From Saprospiraceae bacterium (GTDB taxonomy: Bacteria; Bacteroidota; Bacteroidia; Chitinophagales; Saprospiraceae): a stretch of 64,000 nucleotides of DNA. Both the position numbers and the translations under genes were made by a program. The notes under the pieces are model-generated. The model was not told the DNA's origin, did not search any database, and saw only the letters and a list, made by a program, of their open reading frames with translations. The stretch spans positions 4,154,001 to 4,218,000 of the forward strand of contig JADJXD010000001.1 in NCBI GenBank assembly GCA_016715985.1, written 5' to 3'. Shown here piece after piece: positions 8,331 to 15,711 of the stretch (position 1 is its first letter; the number at the start of each line of letters is the position of its first letter).

Positions 8331-8588
8331 ATGAAATTTAAAAATTCAGATCCAACAACCAAGGTCAAAAACGGAAAAAGGTCAAAAGCTCTAAAGATCC
8401 AATTATTTGAAAAAAAATTGAGAGATATTTATTCTGATGACACAGTATTTAATAATCCGGGTGCCATGTTGATTAAAAAGGCAAATCCTAAAAATTTGAG
8501 TAAACCAACACCATACTATCCGGATGAAGCTCAAAACAAAGTTGTCAGAATAAAAAAGGTATTTAAACCTATGGAGGTAAATTATTAG
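8331..8588 (+). CDS. Hypothetical small basic protein
   Basis: 85 residues, soluble and Lys-rich (MKFKNSDPTTKVKNGKRSK start). A central LFEKKLRDIYSDD recalls the LFEDELKDIYW opening of DUF892 proteins, but the four-helix bundle that should follow is absent. The C-terminal half carries YYPDEAQNKVVRIKKVFKP. I do not recognise the family. It sits 41 bases after ytxH on the same strand and before the next promoter element, so it is probably the last gene of the 7727 operon. Confidence 0.6.
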   Translation: MKFKNSDPTTKVKNGKRSKALKIQLFEKKLRDIYSDDTVFNNPGAMLIKKANPKNLSKPTPYYPDEAQNKVVRIKKVFKPMEVNY

Positions 8589-8741
8589 GTTTATAGAAAT
8601 TAGTACAGGTAAGAATATCATAAAATCATAAGTATAAAGCTACTGATTTATTTTATCAATTTTTTTTTGGATGAGATTATGAAATTAAATTTTTACTTGA
8701 AATTCAGGATCAGGAATTTTAATTATGTTAAATCTTCGGGA

Positions 8742-8781
8742 AATTGTATAACACATATGGTTTTATTTTAGCCCACCTTTG
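8742..8781 (+). promoter_or_regulatory. Shared stress-type promoter element, copy C
   Basis: AATTGTATAACA (8742-8753) is identical to copy A over all 12 bases. After exactly 20 bases comes CACCTTTG (8774-8781), a -7 box with one mismatch to TAnnTTTG. The downstream ATG is at 8827, 45 bases away. Confidence 0.65.
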
Positions 8782-8826
8782 CAGAATAATTATTAGTTTA
8801 AAAATTACAATTTCACAATTAAATAA

Positions 8827-9390
8827 ATGACAATGAAAGAAAATCAAAATCAAATGAATCAGAATGTAACTGAAGGACGCAGTGGTATGCTAACAGGAAT
8901 GTTTCGTGACCGTGAGAGCACAGAAAGTGCTTACAATACTATGCACGACAGAGGTTACTCAAAAGATGAAATCAACGTAGTAATGTCTGATGACACCAGG
9001 AAGAAATATTTTTCCGGTGAAAACGAAGACACTGAAATAGGAACTAAAGCTGCTGAAGGGGCAGGAAAAGGAGGGGCTATCGGAGGTACTGTTGGTGCCA
9101 TTGCGGGTGTTATAGCAGCTATTGGGACATCTTTAGTGATACCTGGACTTGGATTAGTTATTGCGGGGCCTCTTGCAGCGGGTTTAGCAGGAGCAGGAGC
9201 AGGAAGTATTACGGGTGGTATAATCGGTGCACTGGTAGGTTCAGGTATGCCTGAAGAACGTGCTAAGTTATACGAATCCGGTATCGAAAGTGGAAACATC
9301 GTTATGGGTGTAAATCCACGAAATGAAGAAGATGCCAAATACTTTGAAAATAACTGGCGTACAAACAGAGGTGAAGAAATTCATCATTAA
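8827..9390 (+). CDS. Glycine-zipper general stress protein (YflT/GSP17M-like)
   Basis: 187 residues. Residues about 18-60 (MLTGMFRDRESTESAYNTM, then a GYSKDEINVVMSDD segment) are the short alpha/beta module of heat-stress protein YflT/17M, which flags sequences that bend like a ferredoxin half. The middle (about 75-140) is a run of GxxxG/AxxxG glycine zippers with two or three membrane-compatible helices (GGAIGGTVGAIAGVIAAIG and similar). The C-terminus repeats an alpha/beta strand pattern (SGNIVMGVNPRNEEDAKYFE). ATG 8827 and ATG 8833 are both possible starts. It has its own promoter element (copy C) and a strong terminator after it. Membrane association is inferred from the zippers. Confidence 0.8.
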   Translation: MTMKENQNQMNQNVTEGRSGMLTGMFRDRESTESAYNTMHDRGYSKDEINVVMSDDTRKKYFSGENEDTEIGTKAAEGAGKGGAIGGTVGAIAGVIAAIGTSLVIPGLGLVIAGPLAAGLAGAGAGSITGGIIGALVGSGMPEERAKLYESGIESGNIVMGVNPRNEEDAKYFENNWRTNRGEEIHH

Positions 9391-9413
9391 GAATGTATTT
9401 TCAATATAATATG

Positions 9414-9436
9414 CGGAATGACATCTTGTCATTCCG
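9414..9436 (+). terminator. Perfect hairpin after the glycine-zipper gene
   Basis: CGGAATGACA (9414-9423) and TGTCATTCCG (9427-9436) pair perfectly over 10 bases around TCT. The following TTGTATA is a weak T tract. It separates 8827 from the DUF4142 gene. Confidence 0.6.
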
Positions 9437-9477
9437 TTGTATAAGCCAACCTAGGTAAATTATAAAACTAAAGTAAA

Positions 9478-10059
9478 ATGAAAATGTCAAATTTTATTCA
9501 AAAAGGAATGCTTTTGTTAACTTTAGTAAGCACTACTCTATTGATTGTTTCTTGCAGTAATAACCGGAAAGCGGATGACAGTAAAGAAATGGCTGAAGAT
9601 CAGAACGAAAGAAAATTTGATGATAATAATCAACAAAGTGATTCTCAATTCCTGTATAGTGCAGCGGAAATGATTCTGAAAGAAATTCAGTTAGGTAAGC
9701 TTGCACAACAAAAAGGTAAAGATAAACAAGTAATAGATTTAGGTAAAATGCTGGAAAAAGCGCATACTGAATCATTGAGTGAATTAACATCACTCGCCGA
9801 AACTAAAATGATATCCATCCCTATTTATTTAACGGAAGATACACAAGCCGATTACAAATCTCTAAATGAAATATCAGGTAATGATTTCGATAAAGCATAT
9901 GCTGATTTGATGGTAAAGGATCACCAGGATGCTTATGGATTTTTTGAAAAAGCATCAACGGATTCCTTCGATCCGGATATTAAAATTTGGGCTGCAGTTG
10001 TACTGCCTGTTTTGAAATCACATCTGGACCATTCATTGGATTGTCAAAAGAAACTTTAG
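9478..10059 (+). CDS. DUF4142 lipoprotein
   Basis: 193 residues. A signal peptide ends in the lipobox LIVSC, so the mature protein is lipid-anchored, probably to the outer membrane or in the periplasm. Residues 58-190 are a DUF4142 domain, a ferritin-like four-helix bundle: FLYSAAEMILKEIQLGKLAQ, then the DLGKMLEKAH helix, MVKDHQDAYGFFEKA, and the final VLPVLKSHLDHSL. The conserved His of these helices (KAHTES, KDHQDA, KSHLDH) are all present. The metal-binding or stress role of the family is not established. It is within the stress cluster, between the glycine-zipper protein and the PA2169-type protein. Confidence 0.85.
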   Translation: MKMSNFIQKGMLLLTLVSTTLLIVSCSNNRKADDSKEMAEDQNERKFDDNNQQSDSQFLYSAAEMILKEIQLGKLAQQKGKDKQVIDLGKMLEKAHTESLSELTSLAETKMISIPIYLTEDTQADYKSLNEISGNDFDKAYADLMVKDHQDAYGFFEKASTDSFDPDIKIWAAVVLPVLKSHLDHSLDCQKKL

Positions 10060-10184
10060 AATTCAACATTTACGAATGGGACCTGATTTTGTCTGTAATG
10101 CAAAATAATTACCTGATGCGAAGCAGTCAGACCCGACAAAATTAAATTCATTAATAATTTTTTAATCAATAAATATTTAAAGTA

Positions 10185-10643
10185 ATGGAAAAAGACAAAT
10201 CAATCGATGTGTTGAACACACTCATCACGATCAACAATGACAGAATTGAAGGTTACAACACTGCATCGGAAGGTACAGATGAACAGGATTTAAAATCTTT
10301 GTTTGCGAAATTTACAACTACCAGTCAAAAATGCAGAGAGGAATTAGTGAGAGAAGTAAACAGATTGGGAGGAGAAATAGCTGAAGGAACATTAATTTCA
10401 GGAAAATTCTTTCGTGTTTGGATGGATCTGAAAGCTGCACTTACAGGGAGAGATCGTGAGGCAATTCTCAATTCTTGCGAGTATGGAGAAGATCAGGCTC
10501 AGGATACATATGAAGATGCTCTTAAGCATGATATGAATCATTTAAGCGTAGAACAAAGGACTATGGTAACTGCTCAAAAATCATTACTTAAAGCTGACCA
10601 CGACCATGTCAGGTCTATGCGTGATGCTTTTGTAAATGCTTAG
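10185..10643 (+). CDS. PA2169-family four-helix-bundle protein (DUF2383)
   Basis: 152 residues, soluble and fully helical in pattern. It opens DVLNTLITINNDRIEGY, continues with the KCREELVREVNRLGG helix, the FFRVWMDLKAALTGRDRE segment that marks the family, and the NSCEYGEDQAQDTYEDAL helix. The family has a ferritin-like fold and is usually found beside YciE/YciF, DUF4142 and CsbD-type stress genes. The protein lacks a signal peptide, so it is cytoplasmic. It lies 125 bases after the DUF4142 gene and 67 bases before the YciE-like gene. Confidence 0.88.
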   Translation: MEKDKSIDVLNTLITINNDRIEGYNTASEGTDEQDLKSLFAKFTTTSQKCREELVREVNRLGGEIAEGTLISGKFFRVWMDLKAALTGRDREAILNSCEYGEDQAQDTYEDALKHDMNHLSVEQRTMVTAQKSLLKADHDHVRSMRDAFVNA

Positions 10644-10710
10644 TAAAACATATACCAGGTCAGTGTTCTGTCATTAATTTCTAATTTCTATAATCAATTA
10701 AAATAGTAAA

Positions 10711-11289
10711 ATGGATAATAAAAAATCAAATTCTACAAACCCTTCGCAAAACGGTAAAAAGTCAAATGGAAAATCTGCAAATTCTCCCATGCAATCATCT
10801 CAATTGATGGAGTTATTTGAGGATGAACTAAAGGATATATACTGGGCCGAAAAAGCCTTGACCAAAGCCATCCCAAAGATGATTAAAAATGCGACATCGG
10901 AGGAATTGATCGAAGCCATCACTAACCATCTTGCAGAAACAGAAAACCAAATTACCAGATTAGAGCAGGTTTTTGAATCTATTGGTAAAAAAGTAGAAGC
11001 TAAAAAATGTGAAGCCATGGAAGGTCTGATAAAAGAAGCCGTTGAAATAATGGAATCATGCGAAAAGGGTTCTATGCGTGACGCAGGAATTATATCAGCA
11101 GGACAAAAAGTAGAGCATTATGAAATAGCATCTTATGGGACACTGCGTCAGTTTGCAGAAACATTAGGTTTGAAAGAAGCTATGACATTGCTGGAAGCAA
11201 CACTAATTGAAGAAAAAGCAGCTGATCAAAAACTATCAGAGGTAGCGATGGATGCAATCAATATTGAAGCAGCTCACGAAGTAGCATAA
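10711..11289 (+). CDS. YciE/YciF-type ferritin-like protein (DUF892)
   Basis: 192 residues with a polar, Ser/Asn/Lys-rich N-terminal 30 residues followed by a canonical DUF892 bundle: LMELFEDELKDIYWAEKAL, HLAETENQITRLEQVFE, the AGQKVEHYEIASYGTLRQFA helix, and LLEATLIEEKAADQKLSE. Helices keep the paired Glu/His ligands of a possible di-iron site (ETE, EHYE, EEK). Structural work on E. coli YciF shows a ferritin-like dimer; the reaction is unknown. The 1123 gene is a diverged paralogue. A 38-aa membrane protein starts 11 bases after the stop and is likely co-transcribed. Confidence 0.92.
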   Translation: MDNKKSNSTNPSQNGKKSNGKSANSPMQSSQLMELFEDELKDIYWAEKALTKAIPKMIKNATSEELIEAITNHLAETENQITRLEQVFESIGKKVEAKKCEAMEGLIKEAVEIMESCEKGSMRDAGIISAGQKVEHYEIASYGTLRQFAETLGLKEAMTLLEATLIEEKAADQKLSEVAMDAINIEAAHEVA

Positions 11290-11300
11290 TACTATAGACA

Positions 11301-11417
11301 ATGAATAATATTTTCAAAGGATTAATTGCAGGCTACGGTGCAAATAAATTAGGTGGAGGTTGTATAGGAACTGTAGTGGTTTTTGTAATAATCTGGGTGA
11401 TATTGGGAGGCTGTTGA
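11301..11417 (+). CDS. Very small glycine-rich membrane peptide
   Basis: 38 residues, MNNIFKGLIAGYGANKLGGG followed by one hydrophobic helix of TVVVFVIIWVILGG type and a terminal Cys. The start is 11 bases after the YciE-like stop, so it is almost certainly translated from the same message. A short Gly-rich amphipathic start plus one transmembrane helix is typical of tiny stress-linked membrane proteins. I do not recognise a named family. Confidence 0.6.
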   Translation: MNNIFKGLIAGYGANKLGGGCIGTVVVFVIIWVILGGC

Positions 11418-11484
11418 GATATTTTTAAACATTGAAGAAGCCGTCTCATTCAACGATTTACTGACTCCATTTTTTATAGAGTTA

Positions 11485-11542
11485 GCATCCACGGATGAAG
11501 GGATTATTTTCATCCCCCCGAAAATCCCTTTTCCATGGATGC
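11485..11542. other. Large imperfect hairpin
   Basis: GCATCCACGG at 11485 pairs with CCATGGATGC at 11533-11542 (one mismatch), and inside it AAGGGATT pairs with AATCCCTT at 11523-11530, around a C-rich loop. It is about 70 bases after the 38-aa gene and is the only structure I see in 11418-12011, which otherwise contains no supportable gene. It could end the stress operon, but no clear T run follows. Confidence 0.45.
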
Positions 11543-12011
11543 AATGCACTTTTTGGGTCGTATGATTTTACCCGTAAAATAACTTTTTCAATCCGCCGAA
11601 CCTATAAACCGGATATTCTTGAACCCTCTGACCTATGAGAATGAAAAAAAATATTACTGTATTTAAAGAATAGGATAGACACGTCTAAAAAGTCCGGCTC
11701 AATATCCTTTTAACATCTGAATAATGACGAAAACAGGTTTTTAAAATTCTGAAATTTGCTGACTGTCAAACTTTATTTTATAAAAATCAAGTAGTGTCAG
11801 TCCATATCCCGATGTGATGAATTAATGAATTTTTTTAGTTTTCGCTCTGAAATTCAGATGTTTTCAGGTTAAATATTTTTAGAATGTTTTCATTTATTGA
11901 CTAAAATAAAATTGTAATAAAGATATAAACCTTTTTTAAACCTTTTCATTTACTTGTATAAGTGTTTGATCTGATGTATATTGCGTCCCTGAATCAAATC
12001 CTGATTAGCGG

Positions 12012-12479
12012 ATGGATATTAAGTTGTGGATATTTTTACTTACATTAGGCTGGGAGACTAACCAGAGTACGATACCTGACATCGAGTTAAAGAGACAGGC
12101 CATTGTACAGGAGGCAGAGAAATTTATAGGTCTTAAATATAAATCAAAAGTAGATAAAACTATTTTTGACTGTTCAGGATATGCCCGATATATCATGCAC
12201 AAAAACAATATCAATATCACCCGAAGTTCTATCTCCCAGGTCCATGATGGCAAAAAAGTGGCTGATTTGAAAGAAGCAAAGCCAGGAGATTTATTAATTT
12301 TCAAAGGTCGGAACACCAGAAACATCCGGCCGGGCCATGTAGGTATTGTTCATCATTGGAGCAGAGATACCTTGTATTTCATACATTCGTCAGTAAGTAA
12401 AGGTATCACTATTGATCACCTTTTTGATCCATACTACAAAAATCGTTTTATCCAGGTTCGAAATGTTATTGGAAAGTAA
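12012..12479 (+). CDS. NlpC/P60-family cysteine peptidase
   Basis: 155 residues. The C40 triad is visible: Cys in FDCSGYARY (about residue 54), His in PGHVGIVHHW, and a third polar residue in the YFIHSSVSKG strand. The family cuts peptidoglycan stem peptides (gamma-D-Glu-diaminopimelate). The short hydrophobic start (MDIKLWIFLLTLGW) could be a weak signal peptide or anchor. There is no SH3 or LysM targeting domain, so it is a minimal catalytic unit. It converges with the lipoprotein gene at 12483, leaving only 3 bases between the stops. Confidence 0.85.
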   Translation: MDIKLWIFLLTLGWETNQSTIPDIELKRQAIVQEAEKFIGLKYKSKVDKTIFDCSGYARYIMHKNNINITRSSISQVHDGKKVADLKEAKPGDLLIFKGRNTRNIRPGHVGIVHHWSRDTLYFIHSSVSKGITIDHLFDPYYKNRFIQVRNVIGK

Positions 12480-12482
12480 AAG

Positions 12483-12983
12483 TTACCGGTTGGTCTTATT
12501 CCTTATTTCTTCAAATAATTTTGCCATTTTTTCTGACATTCCAATTATGCCGCTGTATTCATAACTTCTTCCTACACCTTCGTTGAAGTGAAAGACATTT
12601 ATATTATTATCTCTTCCATCCATGATCAGCAGATAAAACTGGTCATTACATGCTGATTTTTTACAGCCGGTCGTGTAAAGGATCCGATCATCTGACTCTA
12701 TGGGCGTTTCAACATTCCATTCTGTTTTCATCTGATTAAATTTTTCTCCCATCATTTCTCGAAGAATGGGCTCTATCCCGAAATTATCAAAAAGTTTGAT
12801 TTCGTCGGGATATTTTCCGACAAATTTTTCAATAGCCGGGATATCTGCCTGGGATTTGATCGATTCCATCTTTTCAGGATTTACATCATCTGTCACTTCC
12901 GGACCTTGCGATGTGCTCGTTGGTTTGCAGGATAACAAGGATATCAAAAAAAATCCAAACAGAGCAGGAATAAGTTGGTTCAT
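12483..12983 (-). CDS. Hypothetical lipoprotein
   Basis: 166 residues starting MNQLIPALFGFFLISLLSCK: a signal peptide with lipobox LLSC, then a Ser/Thr/Pro-rich linker. The mature part shows a globular domain with ILREMMGEKFNQMKTEW and the Cys-containing strand LYTTGCKKSACNDQFYLLIM, whose two Cys could form a disulfide. I do not recognise the family. It is a single gene, convergent with the NlpC/P60 gene and divergent from the DUF1080 gene at 13102. Confidence 0.7.
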   Translation of the reverse strand: MNQLIPALFGFFLISLLSCKPTSTSQGPEVTDDVNPEKMESIKSQADIPAIEKFVGKYPDEIKLFDNFGIEPILREMMGEKFNQMKTEWNVETPIESDDRILYTTGCKKSACNDQFYLLIMDGRDNNINVFHFNEGVGRSYEYSGIIGMSEKMAKLFEEIRNKTNR

Positions 12984-13050
12984 TTTAAAAAATTTAATTC
13001 CAAAGGTATAAAAATTTCATTGCTGAAAAAGAATTTCTAATAAACAACCA

Positions 13051-13078
13051 TTTGAATTTATCGAAAAAACTATCTTTG
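13051..13078 (+). promoter_or_regulatory. Housekeeping-type promoter of the DUF1080 gene
   Basis: TTTG (13051-13054), 16 bases, TATCTTTG (13071-13078). Both boxes match the Bacteroidota primary-sigma consensus TTTG/TAnnTTTG. The ATG is 23 bases downstream. Confidence 0.7.
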
Positions 13079-13101
13079 GCTGAACAATAAAATAACTGAA
13101 C

Positions 13102-13845
13102 ATGAAAATGTATTTGTCTTTTTTGCTGATTATATCTTTTGCTTTTATTTCATATGCACAAAAATCAGAACCTGCCAAACCTGAAGAAACGGAAGACTGG
13201 AGTAAAAAACCAAGAGTTGTTTCTCCTGTTTTCAGAGATTTTTCGATTCCTGATGATGCATTAGTTCTCTTGGCAAATGACATTTCTGCACCCAACTGGA
13301 AGCAAAAAGATGGAAATGATCTCAAATGGAAGATTGAAAACGGAATAATGACTGTATTGCCCGGTTCAGGTGACATTATTAGCAGGCAGTCTTTTGGAGA
13401 TTGTCATCTGCATCTTGAATGGAGAAGTCCGCTTGTCATCAAGGGATCAGGTCAGGGACGTGGTAATAGTGGAGTTTTTCTGCAATCCAGATATGAAATC
13501 CAGATTTTAGACAGTTATGAAAATGAAACATATTACAATGGTCAGGCCGGAGCGCTTTACAAACAATATCCGCCTTTGGTCAATGCCTGTAGCAAAAGCG
13601 GTGAATGGAATAGTTATGACATCATTTACAGGGCTCCCCGATTTGGAGAAGATGGTCAGAAATTGGAGTCGGGAAGAGTGACCGTAATCCACAATGGTTG
13701 GGTGTTACATAATAATGTCGAAATTCTGGGAACAACAGAATATATTGGTTGGCCAAAAAATAATCCGCATGGGGACGCTCCGATTATTTTACAGGACCAT
13801 GGAGATTTGGTGAGTTTCAGAAATATTTGGGTAAGACCGTTATAA
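13102..13845 (+). CDS. DUF1080 (3-keto-disaccharide hydrolase-like) secreted protein
   Basis: 247 residues. A Sec signal peptide (LSFLLIISFAFISYAQ) is followed by a laminin-G/concanavalin-like beta-sandwich of the DUF1080 family. Typical landmarks are the DCHLHLEWRSP strand, GRGNSGVFLQSRYEIQILDS, the EWNSYDIIYRAPRF strand and the closing PIILQDHGDLVSFRNIWVR. Members act on 3-keto-glycosides or bind glycans in the periplasm. The gene has a clear promoter and is followed 25 bases later by a HAD phosphatase, so the two may form an operon. Substrate unknown. Confidence 0.88.
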   Translation: MKMYLSFLLIISFAFISYAQKSEPAKPEETEDWSKKPRVVSPVFRDFSIPDDALVLLANDISAPNWKQKDGNDLKWKIENGIMTVLPGSGDIISRQSFGDCHLHLEWRSPLVIKGSGQGRGNSGVFLQSRYEIQILDSYENETYYNGQAGALYKQYPPLVNACSKSGEWNSYDIIYRAPRFGEDGQKLESGRVTVIHNGWVLHNNVEILGTTEYIGWPKNNPHGDAPIILQDHGDLVSFRNIWVRPL

Positions 13846-13870
13846 AATAACTCTGAAAGAAGATATCTTC

Positions 13871-14479
13871 ATGGAACAAAAAGTAAACACGATCATTTGG
13901 GATCTCGGCGGAGTACTGATAGATTGGGATCCTCGATACCTATATCGCAAAATATTCCGAACTAATCATGCTATGGAATATTTTCTGCATCATATCTGTA
14001 CACCTGAATGGAATGAAGAGCAGGATGGCGGGAGATCATTTGAGGATGCAACCACTATGCTGATTAATTTATATCCCGAATACAATTCAGAAATTAAAGC
14101 ATATTACAACAGATGGACAGAAATGCTCAGCGGGGAGATAGACGCCAGCGTAGAAATCCTTACTATGCTAAAAGAATCAGAAAAGTACCGGCTTCTGGCA
14201 TTGACCAACTGGTCCGCAGAGTCTTTTCCTATCGCTTTGGAAAGATTTGAATTTCTGGGTTGGTTTGAAGGTATTTTGGTATCAGGTGCTGAAGGATTGA
14301 AAAAACCGGATCCTGCGATCTATGAGTTATTATTCTCAAGATATAATGTTGATCGCTCGAAAGCACTTTTTATAGACGACAATCTCAGGAATGTAGTGGC
14401 TGCAAAAAATGTTGGTCTTCACACCATCCATTTTACCGGTGCTGCTCAATGTGAACAGGAATTGAAAATGTTTATCTAA
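13871..14479 (+). CDS. HAD-superfamily phosphatase (YihX-like)
   Basis: 202 residues, HAD subfamily IA. Motif I is IIWDLGGVLIDWD (nucleophile Asp, with the DLGxV form of YihX/acid-phosphatase-like members), motif II is LALTNWS, the Lys is in LKKPDPAIYE, and motif III is ALFIDDN. A helical cap of four short helices lies between residues 20 and 90. The closest experimentally known relative type dephosphorylates glucose-1-phosphate and other sugar phosphates. Substrate here is not shown. Its stop touches the stop of the convergent kbl gene with no gap, so the two transcripts must overlap. Confidence 0.87.
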   Translation: MEQKVNTIIWDLGGVLIDWDPRYLYRKIFRTNHAMEYFLHHICTPEWNEEQDGGRSFEDATTMLINLYPEYNSEIKAYYNRWTEMLSGEIDASVEILTMLKESEKYRLLALTNWSAESFPIALERFEFLGWFEGILVSGAEGLKKPDPAIYELLFSRYNVDRSKALFIDDNLRNVVAAKNVGLHTIHFTGAAQCEQELKMFI

Positions 14480-15673
14480 TTAAATTACCCCCAATTTCTT
14501 GCCTACTTTACTGAAAGCAGCCACCGCCTTTTCGATGTGTTCGGTTTCATGACCTGCACTGATCTGTACTCTGATTCTGGCCTTTCCTTTTGGCACAACA
14601 GGGAAGAAAAACCCGATTACATAAACCCCTTCATTCAGAAGTTCATTGGCAAATTGCTGTGCAAGTGGTGCATCATACAACATCACCGGTGTGATAGGGT
14701 GAGTCCCAGGTACAATGTCGAAACCTGCTGATTTCATTTCAGCTCTGAACAGTTGTGTATTGGTCTCAAGTTTGTCTCTCAATGCTGTACTTTTGCTGAG
14801 TATGTCTAAGACTTTAATGGATGCACCAACGATTGCCGGAGCAAGTGTATTGGAAAAAAGATATGGTCTTGATTTTTGTCTGAGCAATTCAACAATCTCT
14901 TTTTTGGCAGCGGTAAATCCGCCGGAAGCACCTCCCAATGCTTTTCCAAATGTACCTGTAATGATATCAACACGTCCGAATGCGCCTGAATGTTCTGCCG
15001 AACCACGACCTGTTTTTCCCACAAATCCGGTCGCATGACAATCATCTACCATCACTATAGCATCGTATTTTTCTGCCAGATCACAGACTTTGTCTATCTG
15101 TGCAATGATACCATCCATCGAAAAAACGCCGTCTGTGGCAACCATAATACGTCTCACTCCTGCACTTTTTGCTTCCTGTAATTTTGCTTCCAAATCAGCC
15201 ATATTATTGTTTTCGTAGCGATATCTTTTGGCTTTACAAAGTCTGATACCGTCAATGATAGATGCATGATTGAGCATATCTGATATAATTGCATCACGCT
15301 CATCGAGCAAAGGCTCAAAAAGCCCTCCATTGGCATCAAAAGCGGCTGCGTATAAGATAGCATCTTCCTGTCCTACATATGCTCCGATTTTTTGTTCCAG
15401 TTCCTTGTGGATATCCTGCGTACCACATATAAAACGCACCGATGACATACCAAATCCATGTGAATCGATAGCATCTTTGGCCGCTTCAATGACTTCAGGA
15501 TGTGATGAAAGTCCCAAGTAGTTATTGGCACAGAAGTTTAATACTTCATTTCCGGCGGTGGTTTTTATGAGTGCACTTTGCGGGGTAGTAATAATGCGTT
15601 CTTTTTTAAAAAGTCCTGCATCATTTAATTCCTGTAATTCTGTTGCTATCTGGGATGCAATATTGAGATTCAT
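14480..15673 (-). CDS. kbl: Glycine C-acetyltransferase (2-amino-3-ketobutyrate CoA ligase)
   Basis: 397 residues, full length for the alpha-oxoamine synthase family. PLP sites are clear: the Schiff-base Lys in TGTFGKALGGASGGF, the Asp-His pair in MVDDCHATGF, and the N-terminal NYLGLSSHPEV and SSVRFICGTQDIHKELE. The enzyme splits 2-amino-3-ketobutyrate with CoA into glycine and acetyl-CoA. The threonine dehydrogenase that makes its substrate lies 38 bases upstream on the same strand, so the two form the threonine-to-glycine operon. Strong identity to Kbl throughout. Confidence 0.95.
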   Translation of the reverse strand: MNLNIASQIATELQELNDAGLFKKERIITTPQSALIKTTAGNEVLNFCANNYLGLSSHPEVIEAAKDAIDSHGFGMSSVRFICGTQDIHKELEQKIGAYVGQEDAILYAAAFDANGGLFEPLLDERDAIISDMLNHASIIDGIRLCKAKRYRYENNNMADLEAKLQEAKSAGVRRIMVATDGVFSMDGIIAQIDKVCDLAEKYDAIVMVDDCHATGFVGKTGRGSAEHSGAFGRVDIITGTFGKALGGASGGFTAAKKEIVELLRQKSRPYLFSNTLAPAIVGASIKVLDILSKSTALRDKLETNTQLFRAEMKSAGFDIVPGTHPITPVMLYDAPLAQQFANELLNEGVYVIGFFFPVVPKGKARIRVQISAGHETEHIEKAVAAFSKVGKKLGVI

Positions 15674-15711
15674 GTCTTATGTTTATTTTATTAAAATGCT
15701 ATATGTGAATA

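Noticed and set aside
9434..9450. GTTGTATAAG before the DUF4142 gene as the shared stress block
   Set aside because: It overlaps the terminator hairpin of the previous gene and has no TTTG box at the right spacing.
11349..11549. 66-codon minus-strand frame
   Set aside because: It overlaps the 38-aa membrane peptide and the large hairpin and lacks any coding signal.
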